Source: Actinidia chinensis (Eukaryota; Streptophyta; Magnoliopsida; Ericales; Actinidiaceae). From it: a DNA stretch of 10,000 nucleotides. Of this stretch, positions 1 through 8,614 are shown piece after piece (position 1 is the first letter of the stretch; each line of letters begins with the position of its first letter). Location of the stretch: NCBI GenBank assembly GCA_009663005.1, contig CM018889.1, forward strand, positions 2,726,983 through 2,736,982, written 5' to 3'. The translations under genes were made by a program, and so were the position numbers. The notes under the pieces were generated by a model that did no database searches, was not told where the DNA came from, and saw only the letters and a list, made by a program, of their open reading frames with translations.

Positions 1-210
1 GTAATATGGTGGGCAGAAGGATATTTTTAGCCTCACTCGACTATTATTACGGTCGATAATCAAAAAAGCCTTATATGGGATGCGAACTAATGTGAATGTG
101 TAGGAGTATTAGTAGGAAGTATGATGTTTTTCAGGGATTAAAGATGCTTATTCATTAACTAATATATTTGGGTTACCTAAGCCACGATAATTTTGAATTT
201 CTATTGTGTA

Positions 211-232
211 GAGCACTCACCTACAAGTGCTC
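211..232. repeat. Perfect 7-bp hairpin
   Basis: GAGCACT (211-217) and AGTGCTC (226-232) are exact reverse complements around an 8-base loop. It lies in otherwise featureless AT-rich DNA. No T-run follows and no gene adjoins it, so I assign no function. The rest of 1-300 shows no gene, RNA or recognisable element; all frames are interrupted by frequent stops. Confidence 0.5.
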
Positions 233-349
233 TCAGTGGATGCACGATTGCTAGCCTCAGATGAATGGACTCAAATATTTAGGCTCGGACACATTAAGAA
301 AAAGAGAGATGAATAGTATCAGGCCACATCGTGTCGAGTGGGAGATGCT

Positions 350-650
350 AAAATTAGGTCGGGTCGGGTCTTCCATGTAGGGCGGTGTCGCTCATAGTGG
401 CATGACCCATGTCCATACCCATAACCCATGTTTTAAATTAATTAAAGAATGATAAGAGTTGATTATTAAATAACCACTCTCCTATATTCCTTATGGGACT
501 CTTCATCTATACACATACGTATTCACAAATATGTATAAAATACTGAATACAGAGAAAATATATGTCTCTCTCCTACTCTACTTCCCTCTCTCTAGAGTTC
601 TCTTTGTTAAACTAAGATAAAGGGGTTTCGAACTTGGATCAGAGATAATA
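350..650 (+). mobile_element. Possible degraded copia-type LTR with PBS-like motif
   Basis: The order of elements resembles the right part of a plant Ty1-copia LTR. There is a GGTCGGGTC-rich stretch near 357-370, repeated CCCAT motifs at about 405-430, a TATA-like TGTATAAAATAC at 532-543, a CT-rich leader at about 560-610, and then TTGGATCAGAG at about 635-645. The last differs by one missing T from the TTGGTATCAGAG form of the primer binding site complementary to initiator tRNA-Met. Against this, no clear TG...CA ends, no second LTR and no gag or pol remnant follow. A solo or truncated LTR would fit. This is inference from motif order only, and chance similarity is quite possible. Confidence 0.25.
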
Positions 651-1020
651 CTCGTATTGTAATTACGATCCACCACGGGATCGTGTTCTATCTCAAAGCT
701 CGTGATTCAACATCAATCTTGTTCGATTAAGATGTATAAAATCATTTCCTTCTTCTGTCTACTAATTTGTTTTTCTTCTAATTAATAAAAATGATTTATA
801 TATCTACACAAAAACACATTAGGGTAGCAATTTAGAACCTTATTGTGAGAATCACCCGGCTCATACATTAATAAGTAAAAGTAAAGATGAAGTTAATTAG
901 TTAAGTAATCAATATTTTTCTAAAATAATAGCTTAGTACTCCACGATTAACAGTGACAAACATAACACAAAAATACGACACGTATAGACAAATGACAAGG
1001 GATGCGTGCATCGCACGAAA
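651..1020. other. AT-rich intergenic stretch, nothing recognised
   Basis: No coding region, RNA gene or clear repeat is seen. All frames are closed by frequent stops. If the upstream LTR candidate is real, this would be its former internal leader, but no Gag-like reading frame is visible. Confidence 0.5.
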
Positions 1021-1026
1021 TGGTTG

Positions 1027-1091
1027 ACACGTGCACGACGCATGGCGAACACGTGGCTGCACGGGGTGGACACATGGCGATGTGCCACACC
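1027..1091 (+). repeat. Three imperfect ~22-bp tandem units with ACACRTG cores
   Basis: Units start at about 1027, 1049 and 1070 with ACACGTG, ACACGTG and ACACATG, a spacing of 22 and 21 bases. The first two contain the G-box hexamer CACGTG (1028-1033 and 1050-1055), a site bound by plant bZIP and bHLH factors. Related CATGGC and CCACATGG words recur downstream to about 1175. The segment is clearly more GC-rich than its surroundings. It could be a promoter or U3 enhancer of a decayed retroelement, or a small minisatellite. No transcription unit is visible beside it. Confidence 0.45.
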
Positions 1092-1254
1092 ATGTAAGTC
1101 AATCATGAGTGCCTAAATGGCGCATGGCTGTATCAATTAGTGTCTAGCTCTTGGACAATTAGGCGCCACATGGCTATCCAAAATAGCTCCTGCCAGCAGC
1201 TATTTCTTGCTATGCTTGTTGCCTTTGAAGAGACTGCTGAGTAAAAACAAAATC

Positions 1255-1400
1255 AAAAATCAAAAGAAAAGAGAGAGAGGTACGGAAATAAAGAGAGAAA
1301 GAGTAACATAACCGAGGAAAGAAAAGGAACATGAAAATACAAAGAGAGAGAGTTCATAGGAAAGAGCAAAAGAAGAAAAGAAGATCAAAGAATTGAAAAT
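1255..1400 (+). repeat. Purine-rich (GA/A) low-complexity block
   Basis: About 145 bases are dominated by A and G, with repeated AGAGAGAG and AAAGAAAAG words and very few pyrimidines. Such blocks occur in the leaders of plant retroelements and in plant 5' UTRs, but no open frame follows. The AT-rich DNA after it, to about 1780, shows nothing recognisable. Confidence 0.6.
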
Positions 1401-1780
1401 TTGAAAAATACTTCGATATTCTTATTGAGGTAAATTCAATTCCTTTTCATTTCTTTAGTTTTTTCTTTTCTTTTAAATTTTATTATTAAATATATTGTTT
1501 AGTATATCTAAACCCTACAAATACTCCAAAATATCGCATTTATACGTATTTTTAAAATTCAAATTCATCAAATAGATTGAAATCCTATTTATCCACTAAG
1601 AATAATAACTTGTATTTTGATCATAACTTTCTCATATGATATCCAAATTACTCAATTTAGTTGGCATTGAAAATATAATAAATTATCTACAACTTTTATT
1701 CAAAATATTCTTTCAAATTCAGACTCTAAGTAAATGCCAAATTGGCTTGTATATAAATTTCGAGAGCTAATTTGATTTTT

Positions 1781-1818
1781 GGTTGATCGGTTAAACTCCA
1801 AGTTAAACCGGTTCAACC
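1781..1818. repeat. Imperfect foldback with AACCGGTT core
   Basis: The left arm 1781-1797 begins GGTTGATCGG. The right arm 1801-1818 ends ACCGGTTCAACC. They pair around a 3-base loop with about 15 Watson-Crick pairs, one G-T pair, one mismatch and one bulged base. The right arm uses the same AACCGGTT vocabulary as the CCGG-rich block at 2258-2410, so it may be a stray end or MITE remnant of the same family. That link is inference. Confidence 0.55.
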
Positions 1819-2245
1819 TTGAGGCTGAAAACTTATACTTTATTTTTTTACACAAACATGTCTTGTAACCCAATTCCTTCCTACCAATTAGTATTAAAAT
1901 TAAACGAATATAAAGATATAAATGCACTAAAAAAGGTGAAATTCTATGTATTATCGGGATTTAGGAACGTTAGTTCACTGTGAGGTAGGAAGATTTGGAC
2001 ATGCTCTCGGTAGTTTTGTTATATTTTACTTATTTTAAAAAGAGTTTTTTACTATAAAAGTATGTTTTGTTGTTTGAATTATTGAAAACATGATAATATT
2101 TTACTGGATAAATACATGCTATATTTCGAATGTACCAATGAAATATAAAAAATGATTACTTTTAAAAATATGATTTAAATGACACATAATTCGAACGATC
2201 CCCGACTACAAGGGAAAAAGAATATATGAGAGGTGATGTAATAAA
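1819..2245. other. AT-rich intergenic stretch, nothing recognised
   Basis: No convincing gene, RNA or repeat is seen. A short minus-strand frame that covers its left part and the foldback has no recognisable protein character and is AT-rich chance sequence. Confidence 0.5.
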
Positions 2246-2247
2246 CA

Positions 2248-2322
2248 ATGTTTAAAACTGGATCGTACTGCCGTTCGACCGTGAACCGTCGATCAGGCAA
2301 AGAACCGTCCGATCATCAGTCA

Positions 2323-2355
<33 letters not shown>

Positions 2356-3120
2356 TCAGAACCACAGTTGAACCGGTAACCCACGATTGGGAACCGGTCA
2401 TTGGACCGCCGATTCACTATTTCCAATTTGAGAAAATGGGAGGGGAAGACGCGCACAAATTGAGAGAAGGGAGAGAGGAACAACGCGCGCACACAACACA
2501 AGTCTAGGTTTTTTTGGTCGCAGTTCTTAAATCCAAACATGAAGAGGGGGGAAAGAGAGACGAGGTGTGATAGTGATAGGAGCTAGTCGGAGGCTTGCCT
2601 CGGTATTCGACAACTTCATCAGGGAGGGAGGAGAGAGAGAGTCATGCTGATGGCGTTATTAATGGCCTGGACTAGAGTGTTTGTCCTTGCAAAACGCTGC
2701 TGGGGTTTTAGTGCTAGGGTTAGGGCCTAGGGATATCATATCTAGGGATATGTTGAGATCATAGGTAGGGTTAGGATAGCCTAGGGATATGATGGATTCA
2801 TAGCGAGGGTAGGAATATCATAGCACGAGGGGGAGAGACCCCTTGCAAAATTCCATCTCCTCACCCTACGACTACAAAAGTTTTTGCAATTTGGGTGCCT
2901 GATTCAATTTTTCAAGTATTCTACCGTAATATTTTTAATTTTTTTTCTTACATTTTGGTTGCTTGATGTTCATTGTTTAAAATATAAATGTATATATAAT
3001 ATAATATTTATGACGTCATAGTTCGATAACGGTTGCCCTACGGTTGACCCGGTGACCCGATCATTTTTTTGTTTCGCTCACCGGTTTCGGATTTCAAAAA
3101 TTGGTAATAAGGGTGGGATC
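2248..3120. mobile_element. Candidate non-autonomous DNA transposon, unclassified
   Basis: The left flank (about 2258-2410) is packed with ACCGG, AACCG and GACCG words in both orientations, for example GAACCGGTCATTGGACCG. The right flank (about 3024-3090) carries CGGTTGACCCGGTGACCCG and CACCGGTTTCGG. Read in reverse complement, the right flank resembles the left, with related CCGTT...GACCG...AACCG spacing, as expected for terminal and subterminal inverted repeats. The interior has an AG-rich stretch, a small tandem repeat and AT-rich DNA, with no transposase. CCGG-rich subterminal repeats of this kind are common in dispersed plant DNA transposons. Exact ends, target-site duplication and superfamily could not be fixed by eye. 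Confidence 0.4.
2713..2830 (+). repeat. Degenerate tandem repeat, TAGGGTTAGG...CCTAGGGATAT
   Basis: A unit at about 2713-2763 begins GCTAGGGTTAGGGCCTAGGG. It recurs at about 2764-2802 as GGTAGGGTTAGGATAGCCTA and in decayed form at 2803-2830. CTAGGGATAT also appears three times (near 2727, 2741 and 2780). It lies inside the transposon candidate and is probably a local expansion within that element. The TAGGGTTAGGG core resembles telomere-type DNA, but it is not a run of the plant TTTAGGG heptamer. Confidence 0.5.
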
Positions 3121-3220
3121 ATAACCAGAGGATCTTGCAAATGTTAGGGTCGATCTCTACTTACTGGTGTTCGTTGAAGCTGATAATGTATTGCAAATGT
3201 CAAACAAATATAGTTTTGAA

Positions 3221-3241
3221 ATCTTGATTTAAAATCAAGAT
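3221..3241. repeat. Perfect 21-bp palindrome
   Basis: ATCTTGATTT (3221-3230) and AAATCAAGAT (3232-3241) are exact reverse complements around a single central A. It lies in AT-rich DNA with no gene next to it. It may be a chance product or a relic of an inverted-repeat element. Confidence 0.5.
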
Positions 3242-5330
3242 AAATGGACCTAGATGATTCAACGATTGTGATAGAAATTCTTGACAAAGTAAAACTATTT
3301 CATGTTGATGAATTTCTTGATTTATAATTTTTATGGGCTCATAATTTGGATTATAATAACCTTGACTCACACTAACCTAATGTTTAAGACGTATTTGTAA
3401 ACGTAATAATTTCCCAGATAATAAGGTGGAGCGCTACTGAAGACAGATGACCTTACCATTTTTGTTGTCATATTTATGTACAATAAATGATGTTATCATT
3501 TGAACTTGTATGTTTTTTTGAAACCGATTGTTTATAACTTGTGGCAAGACAGTAGTTGAAATGTTTACAATGCAAGATGAATGTATTTTGTACACTTTTA
3601 TATATATTACACTTCAGTTTTGGTTACGTTATCAGGCTTTCGAATATTTTATTTGTGTTCAAGTATTATAAAATGTAGAAATTTTCTAAACTGTTGAGTA
3701 GTACCTTTAGTGAGTGAAGCTCACTGGTCGTCCATTAGGGTAACGTTTGTTAAAAGTGAACCCCACATATATAAATGGGTTGGGTCGTGATATAACCAAA
3801 TTTATAACGATCCATCCTATTTTTCTCTCTTAATCACAATGGGCCATTAATAATCGTCAATCGTGTTCTTATATATAAAGATCAGAGCGTTATGTTTCTC
3901 AAATTTAATCATCTCCAAATATTTTTTTACAATGTCTCCTAACAAATTTAATACAAAATATTAAAAATTTTAAATCTTTTATCAACTCATTTCGTACTAC
4001 CCATCTATGTCCTGCCCTAAAAAATAAATTATCAAAAACTTATATAATATACGAGGATATGCTCAATTTAATAATAGCTCAACGATAATTTAGAAGAGCG
4101 TAACGAATCATCAATTATGTAGGACCTCATCTCGGTCTTTCTTCGTGCATCACTGGTGGTCAGCTCACCCCACCCGCATCACTAGCTCTTTGGCTTTTTT
4201 TGAAACTGTTGGTCAAGCTATTAGCCAGGTCCCTCGGTAATGTATCAATCCATACCATAGCATTTTATCTCATATTAAGAAAATCACCCTATCATGATTT
4301 CCAATAAATATCATGAAGTCAATAGATAGCACACATGCTCAAGAGAAATACAAAATTTGAATATTTTATAGAATACTTTGGAGTTAGAAAATATATTGTA
4401 TATTTCCTGATTACCTTAAATCGGAATCGGGATCATTAGATATCTGATCTGTCAGCCATAAACAACATATTATATTTTCATCTGGTTGAATTTAGCTAAC
4501 TGTTTTGATTTCACGTCCTAACCTCATATTATAACTGATCAACACCTTAATAATTTCTCTTTATCGTTCAAATATCTCATAGATGTGGTGTGTTGTGCGT
4601 TCATGTTGTGGTTTGGGCAGAAAGAAAAACAAATTGAAGGTGTTGTCCTTTGCTCTCCATAATAACTTCCCCATCTCTCACTGCCCTATAGAAATACCAA
4701 GAACAAGGCCAATACTAGCCTGGAGGAGTACTAGAGCAAATTACACTTGGCCCCCTTTTCATACCTTGGTGAGTTCCCCTTGTTCATGTTTAGCAAAAAT
4801 AGTAGTGTGTTGACTAAGACTATATATCCCACCTCTATAATAACCAAGAAACAATTCGAAGTTTTAAGAAAAAATTTAGAAAATAATAGTGTTTTTTTGC
4901 GTGTGTGTCTTAAAATTTGTCCAAAAAGTTATTTAAAAAAATACCCAAAAATTATTATTACTTAAAAAAAATATGAAGATCATAAAAGTATAAAAAATAT
5001 TAAAAGCTATTATGAGGAGTTAGGATATTACACTTATTGTGAAGATGCTTTTAGAGAATCTCTAACTCACTCTTTATTTTAACTTCTTAGATAGAATAGG
5101 GTGGAAAAATTCAAAAGTAAAGAGGTCCAATGACGTCCCCCATCTACACCCTATATTCTTTGGGTGAATATGTCTCTCTCCCCAAGTGTAGGAGGTATTA
5201 TTTTATCTCCTAATTTTTATTTTTTAGTAGTAAATAAACTCTTTCTTTTTTGTAAGAATTCAATTTTAAATATGTGACTTATTTTAAAATCTTTTTTAAT
5301 AACAATTTTTATTTTAAGCATTTTATCGGA
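3242..5330. other. AT-rich intergenic stretch, no gene seen
   Basis: About 2.1 kb holds no supported gene, RNA or clear element. All frames are broken often. Two short overlapping plus-strand frames at 4583-4965 have no domain-like features, and the second runs into a lysine- and isoleucine-rich tail typical of AT-rich noncoding DNA. The segment 4600-4790 is a little more GC-rich than its surroundings and may be a relic of a repeat or exon, but I do not recognise it. Confidence 0.5.
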
Positions 5331-5449
5331 GATAATGGCGACCCATTTCTACCACTACCGTGTAGTTCTAAACATCTTCGGTCTTCGGATTGAAAATACT
5401 TGTTATATCAATCGCAGTTTCTCATATATTTCACTTCACAACCCCTTCA

Positions 5450-5512
5450 TATTTATATATCAAATTCACACATTCACAACACTCAGCTCTAATTCTTACC
5501 AATTTCCACACC
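5450..5512 (+). promoter_or_regulatory. Probable relic core promoter and 5' leader
   Basis: A TATA-like TTTATATAT sits at about 5452-5460. A pyrimidine- and CA-rich leader (CACACATTCACAACACTCAG) follows at the usual distance for a plant start site, and then an ATG at 5513 in the context CACACCATG. This implies a leader of roughly 20-30 bases. The position directly ahead of a gene-like GC-rich block makes it credible. No experimental start is known. Confidence 0.4.
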
Positions 5513-5934
5513 ATGTTTCCTGGATTACCCTAGACCAAACAAGCCCGTACCCCGACACAACGCCACTTCTTACCCGCAGCCACCCACCTCCTCCGCCTCT
5601 GCAACTGCGCCGCGTCATCTAACCTCGCGTGCACTCACGCCGACTACCCCATGGCGGCCTTCATCGTCTTCGCCTACTCGGCCTCCCTCTCGCTCGAGCA
5701 CTGCTGGAGGCGTTCGCGAATCTGCCCCCAACGAGAAGTCGCTAGGCGGGAAGCGCTGAACTCGCGATCCTGGTCCTTGTACTCGGCTATCACGTCGGGT
5801 TCGTCTTCCAGCTCTCGCTCGCCGCTCTTTTCCCTCACCGGGCCTACGGCGCGTGGATCACGCGGTTCGCGATCGTGTTTAGCTCGGCGATGTTCTATTG
5901 TATGTGGTTTTGGACGAGTCGAGTGGGAGCATGA
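5513..5934 (+). pseudogene. Broken gene for a small multi-pass membrane protein
   Basis: A GC-rich, intronless block reads as protein only when frames are joined conceptually. Frame A starts at ATG 5513, meets a TAG at 5531-5533 (codon 7, possibly from CAG), and continues with segments such as FLPAATHLLRLCNCAASSNL and HADYPMAAFIVFAYSASLSL up to about 5704. The reading then passes to the frame one base earlier, consistent with a 1-base deletion near 5704. It gives LLEAFANLPP, a TAG at 5743-5745, then ELAILVLVLGYHVGFVFQLS and WITRFAIVFSSAMFYCMWFW, ending at TGA 5932-5934. A further small frame change near 5745-5758 is possible. Three hydrophobic stretches alternate with polar linkers, and the total is about 140 codons. 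The make-up resembles small uncharacterised plant membrane proteins, but I cannot name the family with certainty. The apparent minus-strand frame over 5674-6030 is its antisense shadow. Confidence 0.6.
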
Positions 5935-6213
5935 AGTCCGCGCTGTGGAGGAAAGAGGAACCGATTTTCCTGAGTGTGATTTTCCTTTCCGGTGGGGAAA
6001 ATGATGAGAGAGAAAAAGTCCATTGTCCACGAGTATGATTCAGTTCTGGAGAAGGTATAATTTCCTATTTCCCTGGAAAAAAAAACAGAAGAAGAGACCT
6101 TAAATTTGGCATTGGACAGTTTTCCAATGTAACATAATTTTATGGAATGTAATAATTAATGTTTGTCAGTATGATGTTCATGTATGTTTTCATGCACTCG
6201 TGTAAATTTTCTC

Positions 6214-6219
6214 AATAAA
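6214..6219 (+). terminator. Possible poly(A) signal AATAAA of the pseudogene
   Basis: AATAAA lies 280 bases after the pseudogene stop, in an AT/TG-rich stretch with TGT-rich words at about 6160-6205 that could act as far-upstream elements. No long A-tract directly follows the pseudogene, which argues against a retroposed cDNA copy. AATAAA is frequent by chance in DNA this rich in A and T. Confidence 0.3.
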
Positions 6220-6234
6220 TTTAGTATAAAACGT

Positions 6235-6450
6235 TTAAAAGAATTATTTTTTTTAAGGAAAAAATTACCTCAATGGTCCTAGGTCTAGTTTTTGGGGTAA
6301 TATTTTTGAATTTTTTTTTTCGTGCTACTTGATTTTTGAGTATTGGAAAAAATTGGCCTTTTTTAGCTATTTTGGTTTTTTTTATTTTTTTCGCCATTTC
6401 CTATTTAATCAAAATTTTATTTTATTTTTTTAAATTTTTTTTGAGAGGAA
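6235..6450. repeat. T-rich low-complexity segment, possibly a decayed repeat
   Basis: Runs of T dominate (TTTTTTTT at several places). Near 6262-6300 the text ATTACCTCAATGGTCCTAGG recalls a phrase common in dispersed plant repeats. Ends and inverted repeats could not be found by eye, so no class is given. Confidence 0.35.
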
Positions 6451-6994
6451 TTTGAAAATATAAAATTTTCATCTAAACTACAAACAAGATTTGAAATAAA
6501 ATAATTGATTTTCATCGTTTTAACATTTCATATATTTGTTCTTACTTGTGCAACTTTGTGTAAATGTTCTGAATTAACCTACAACAAAGGAGAAGAAATA
6601 AGTAAAGTGTAGTGAATGGAGGAGCGTTTTTGATATGGTAAGATTACAACTTGAATCATAGACAAATAAAACGTAAAGGACATTTAATAAAACTAGAGTG
6701 AAAAAACATAATCCATTTTTGAAAAAAAAAAAAATGTATAGATACAAATTCATTTGATTAAGGCCTACATGAATGCGATTTTTTGAGAACTTAAAAAATT
6801 ATGTATATTGTTTTCTTGATAAAAAAAAAAATTCTCTAAAGCTAATGGACAGTTCATTTTTCTATAATTGTTAATTTTTTTTTATTTTCTAAGAGACTGT
6901 ACCAAACATCCTTATTAAGAAGTACTTAAATATTAAATAAATTTAGCATAATACAATATAAAAAAATCTAATTGGTGAAATAAGCGCAAATGTC
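6451..6994. other. AT-rich intergenic stretch, nothing recognised
   Basis: No coding region, RNA gene or ordered repeat is seen, only A and T homopolymer runs. Confidence 0.5.
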
Positions 6995-6999
6995 AAAAA
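6995..6999 (-). terminator. Pol III T-run downstream of the tRNA relic
   Basis: On the minus strand a run of five T follows the tRNA 3' end after 5 bases, the normal position and form of an RNA polymerase III terminator. It shows that the tRNA relic kept its native downstream flank. Confidence 0.5.
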
Positions 7000-7004
7000 T
7001 CCTT

Positions 7005-7084
7005 TGTAGATGGCGGGGGTATCGATCTCCGTACCTCTCGCATGCTAAGCGAAAGAGCGCTCTACCATCTGCGGCTACATCCCC
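7005..7084 (-). tRNA. tRNA-Ala (AGC), probably a pseudogene
   Basis: The minus strand starts GGGGATGTAGC and contains GATGGTAGAGCGCTC, the anticodon loop TTAGCAT with anticodon AGC (plus-strand 7034-7036), and the T-loop region GATCGATACC, ending CATCTACA. This matches plant nuclear tRNA-Ala(AGC) along its whole length. It is 80 bases instead of 73. Extra bases sit in the D arm (CCGC for CTC), before or inside the anticodon stem (TTTC), in the T stem (one C) and at the acceptor junction (one C). The acceptor stem has one A-G mismatch, the D stem is largely lost, and both internal promoter boxes are altered. The anticodon loop itself is intact, with a stem that can still form using one G-T pair. 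Aminoacylation and function are doubtful. No A-tail or SINE body is seen, so it looks like a decayed gene copy and not a SINE head. Confidence 0.8.
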
Positions 7085-8001
7085 ATTTGATGCAAATGGT
7101 CTTTTTTTTTTGATATTATATTGAAAGTAAGACCTGCTAGTCTAGTGGATCTTAGGTTAAAAGGTTTTCTATTGAACAAGACTGTGACAAAAAACTCTAT
7201 CTCAAACTTAACGTTTATGGAAGAACAGAAGGAAATAATGCACCCCCCTCCGAGTATTGTAAATCAAAACCCATTTTGCCTTCGGATATTCAAAATCCGT
7301 GCAACTATCACGTCGTAAGATAGTGGCAATTAAGGGGAGAGAAGACGTCAAAGCCGGTAAGGAGATTTCTAGCCTTATAAATCAGTCGGTGCAGAAAACA
7401 ACGGAGAAATTACTAGAAGAAAAATAGGTCGTCTTGTCCCTTTCATACCAAGAGTTCAATGGAATAAATCCAAAATAAAAAATAGGGGACAAAGAAAAGG
7501 TTTTAAAACAAAAATCTCAAGATATTGGAAAACAAATATGCAAGTGAATTTCTGAAGCGTTCAAAAAAACAGATTATTTGGTTTAACTTTCAAAAAGATT
7601 TATTAGTTAACTGTAATTTTTTGTTTTTTTTCATTTTTTTTGATTTTGTTTTCACCGGTGATCAAAATTTTTTTACTTTGTTGATTATCTCGTGATGAGA
7701 AGAATATAAATATTATTTTTTTTAATATAAACACAAATCTACGAAGAAAAAATTATCTAATTATCAAACCAAAAAATATTTTTAGACTTAGTGCACTTTT
7801 TTTTCCAAATTCGAATAAAAAAAACATTATATTGTTAAAATTTCTTTGGTTAAGCAAGGAGGTCGAAAAATTATCAATTTTGATTATTCAACAATTAATT
7901 TTTTTTTAAATTAAACCAAACAAAGCAAAGTTCCCATGTTGAAATCAAATGGAAGTTCTTTTTTCTGTGTAATGAATGACACTATTGGCTCTATGAAAAG
8001 T
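7085..8001. other. Intergenic stretch, no gene seen
   Basis: The part 7130-7440 is less AT-biased than the rest and holds a 65-codon plus-strand frame without recognisable features. A weak 6-bp hairpin (ACTATC...GATAGT) lies near 7304-7324. From 7440 to 8001 the sequence is AT-rich with many homopolymer runs. I see no RNA gene or defined element here. Confidence 0.45.
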
Positions 8002-8430
8002 TAGGTATGTCCCAAAAATTCAGTGGAACCAAAAAATCAGTCCAGTTCGGTCCGAATCAATAAGTTTGGTTCGCTTTTTAAAAGTCGGTTCGATTTGGGT
8101 TTTAAAATCTTAAAAAATTGATATAGGTGGTTCAGTTTATGAATTTGTGTGACTGGTTCCAATTCCAAACTGAAATAAAAATATTAATATAATTTTTTAT
8201 ATATTTAATACAATGAATTATCACCTTATATCTGGTGAAACTTCCTCATTTGATAAACAATTCAACCATAAATACCAAAAATAGTATTTTTGATTCCAAT
8301 CCAAATGTATCAAACTTATAGATACATAAAAAATTAAAGTCTGACTTGCATTCTAGAAAGTCCTCCATTCAAAACTCTATCTAAAATAATTTTTTTGTGA
8401 ACTTGAAATTATCAATATCAATTCTAACAA

Positions 8431-8582
8431 TGATGAGAAAGTATCATTAATTGATAATCGATTTTTTTTACATCAAAAATATGCCACAATAAAAAACATC
8501 AAGTTGTCCATATTTCAATAAAAAATGAGAAATTATAAATTATTCAAGATCTCGAAAACAAATTGAGAAGTTATGGAATATC

Positions 8583-8614
<32 letters not shown>

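Noticed and set aside
1700..1927. 75-codon minus-strand frame
   Set aside because: Rich in K, N, I, L and Y as expected for AT-rich noncoding DNA; it crosses the foldback and shows no domain.
2316..2540. 74-codon minus-strand frame
   Set aside because: It covers the CCGG-rich end and AG-rich stretch of the transposon candidate; the protein has no recognisable character.
2713..2745. Interstitial telomere tract
   Set aside because: Only one TAGGGTTAGGG is present, not a run of the plant TTTAGGG heptamer.
4583..4965. Two overlapping plus-strand frames of 76 and 72 codons
   Set aside because: No domain, no membrane or signal pattern, and a K/I-rich tail in the second. Chance frames are the simpler reading.
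5335..5622. 95-codon plus-strand frame starting upstream of the pseudogene
   Set aside because: It runs through the likely promoter and leader, then reads the pseudogene out of frame, giving a proline-rich tail.
5651..6004. 117-codon plus-strand frame as an intact gene
   Set aside because: Only its first ~18 codons fit the membrane-protein reading. After about 5704 the sensible protein is in another frame, and the rest is serine/arginine-rich off-frame sequence.
5674..6030. 118-codon minus-strand frame
   Set aside because: Antisense shadow of the GC-rich pseudogene. Its charged, low-complexity sequence is what the complement of that block gives.
7005..7084. SINE head derived from a tRNA
   Set aside because: The tRNA likeness covers the whole molecule, followed at once by a Pol III T-run, with no SINE body or A-tail.
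7121..7318. 65-codon plus-strand frame
   Set aside because: No recognised features, no promoter or neighbours supporting it.
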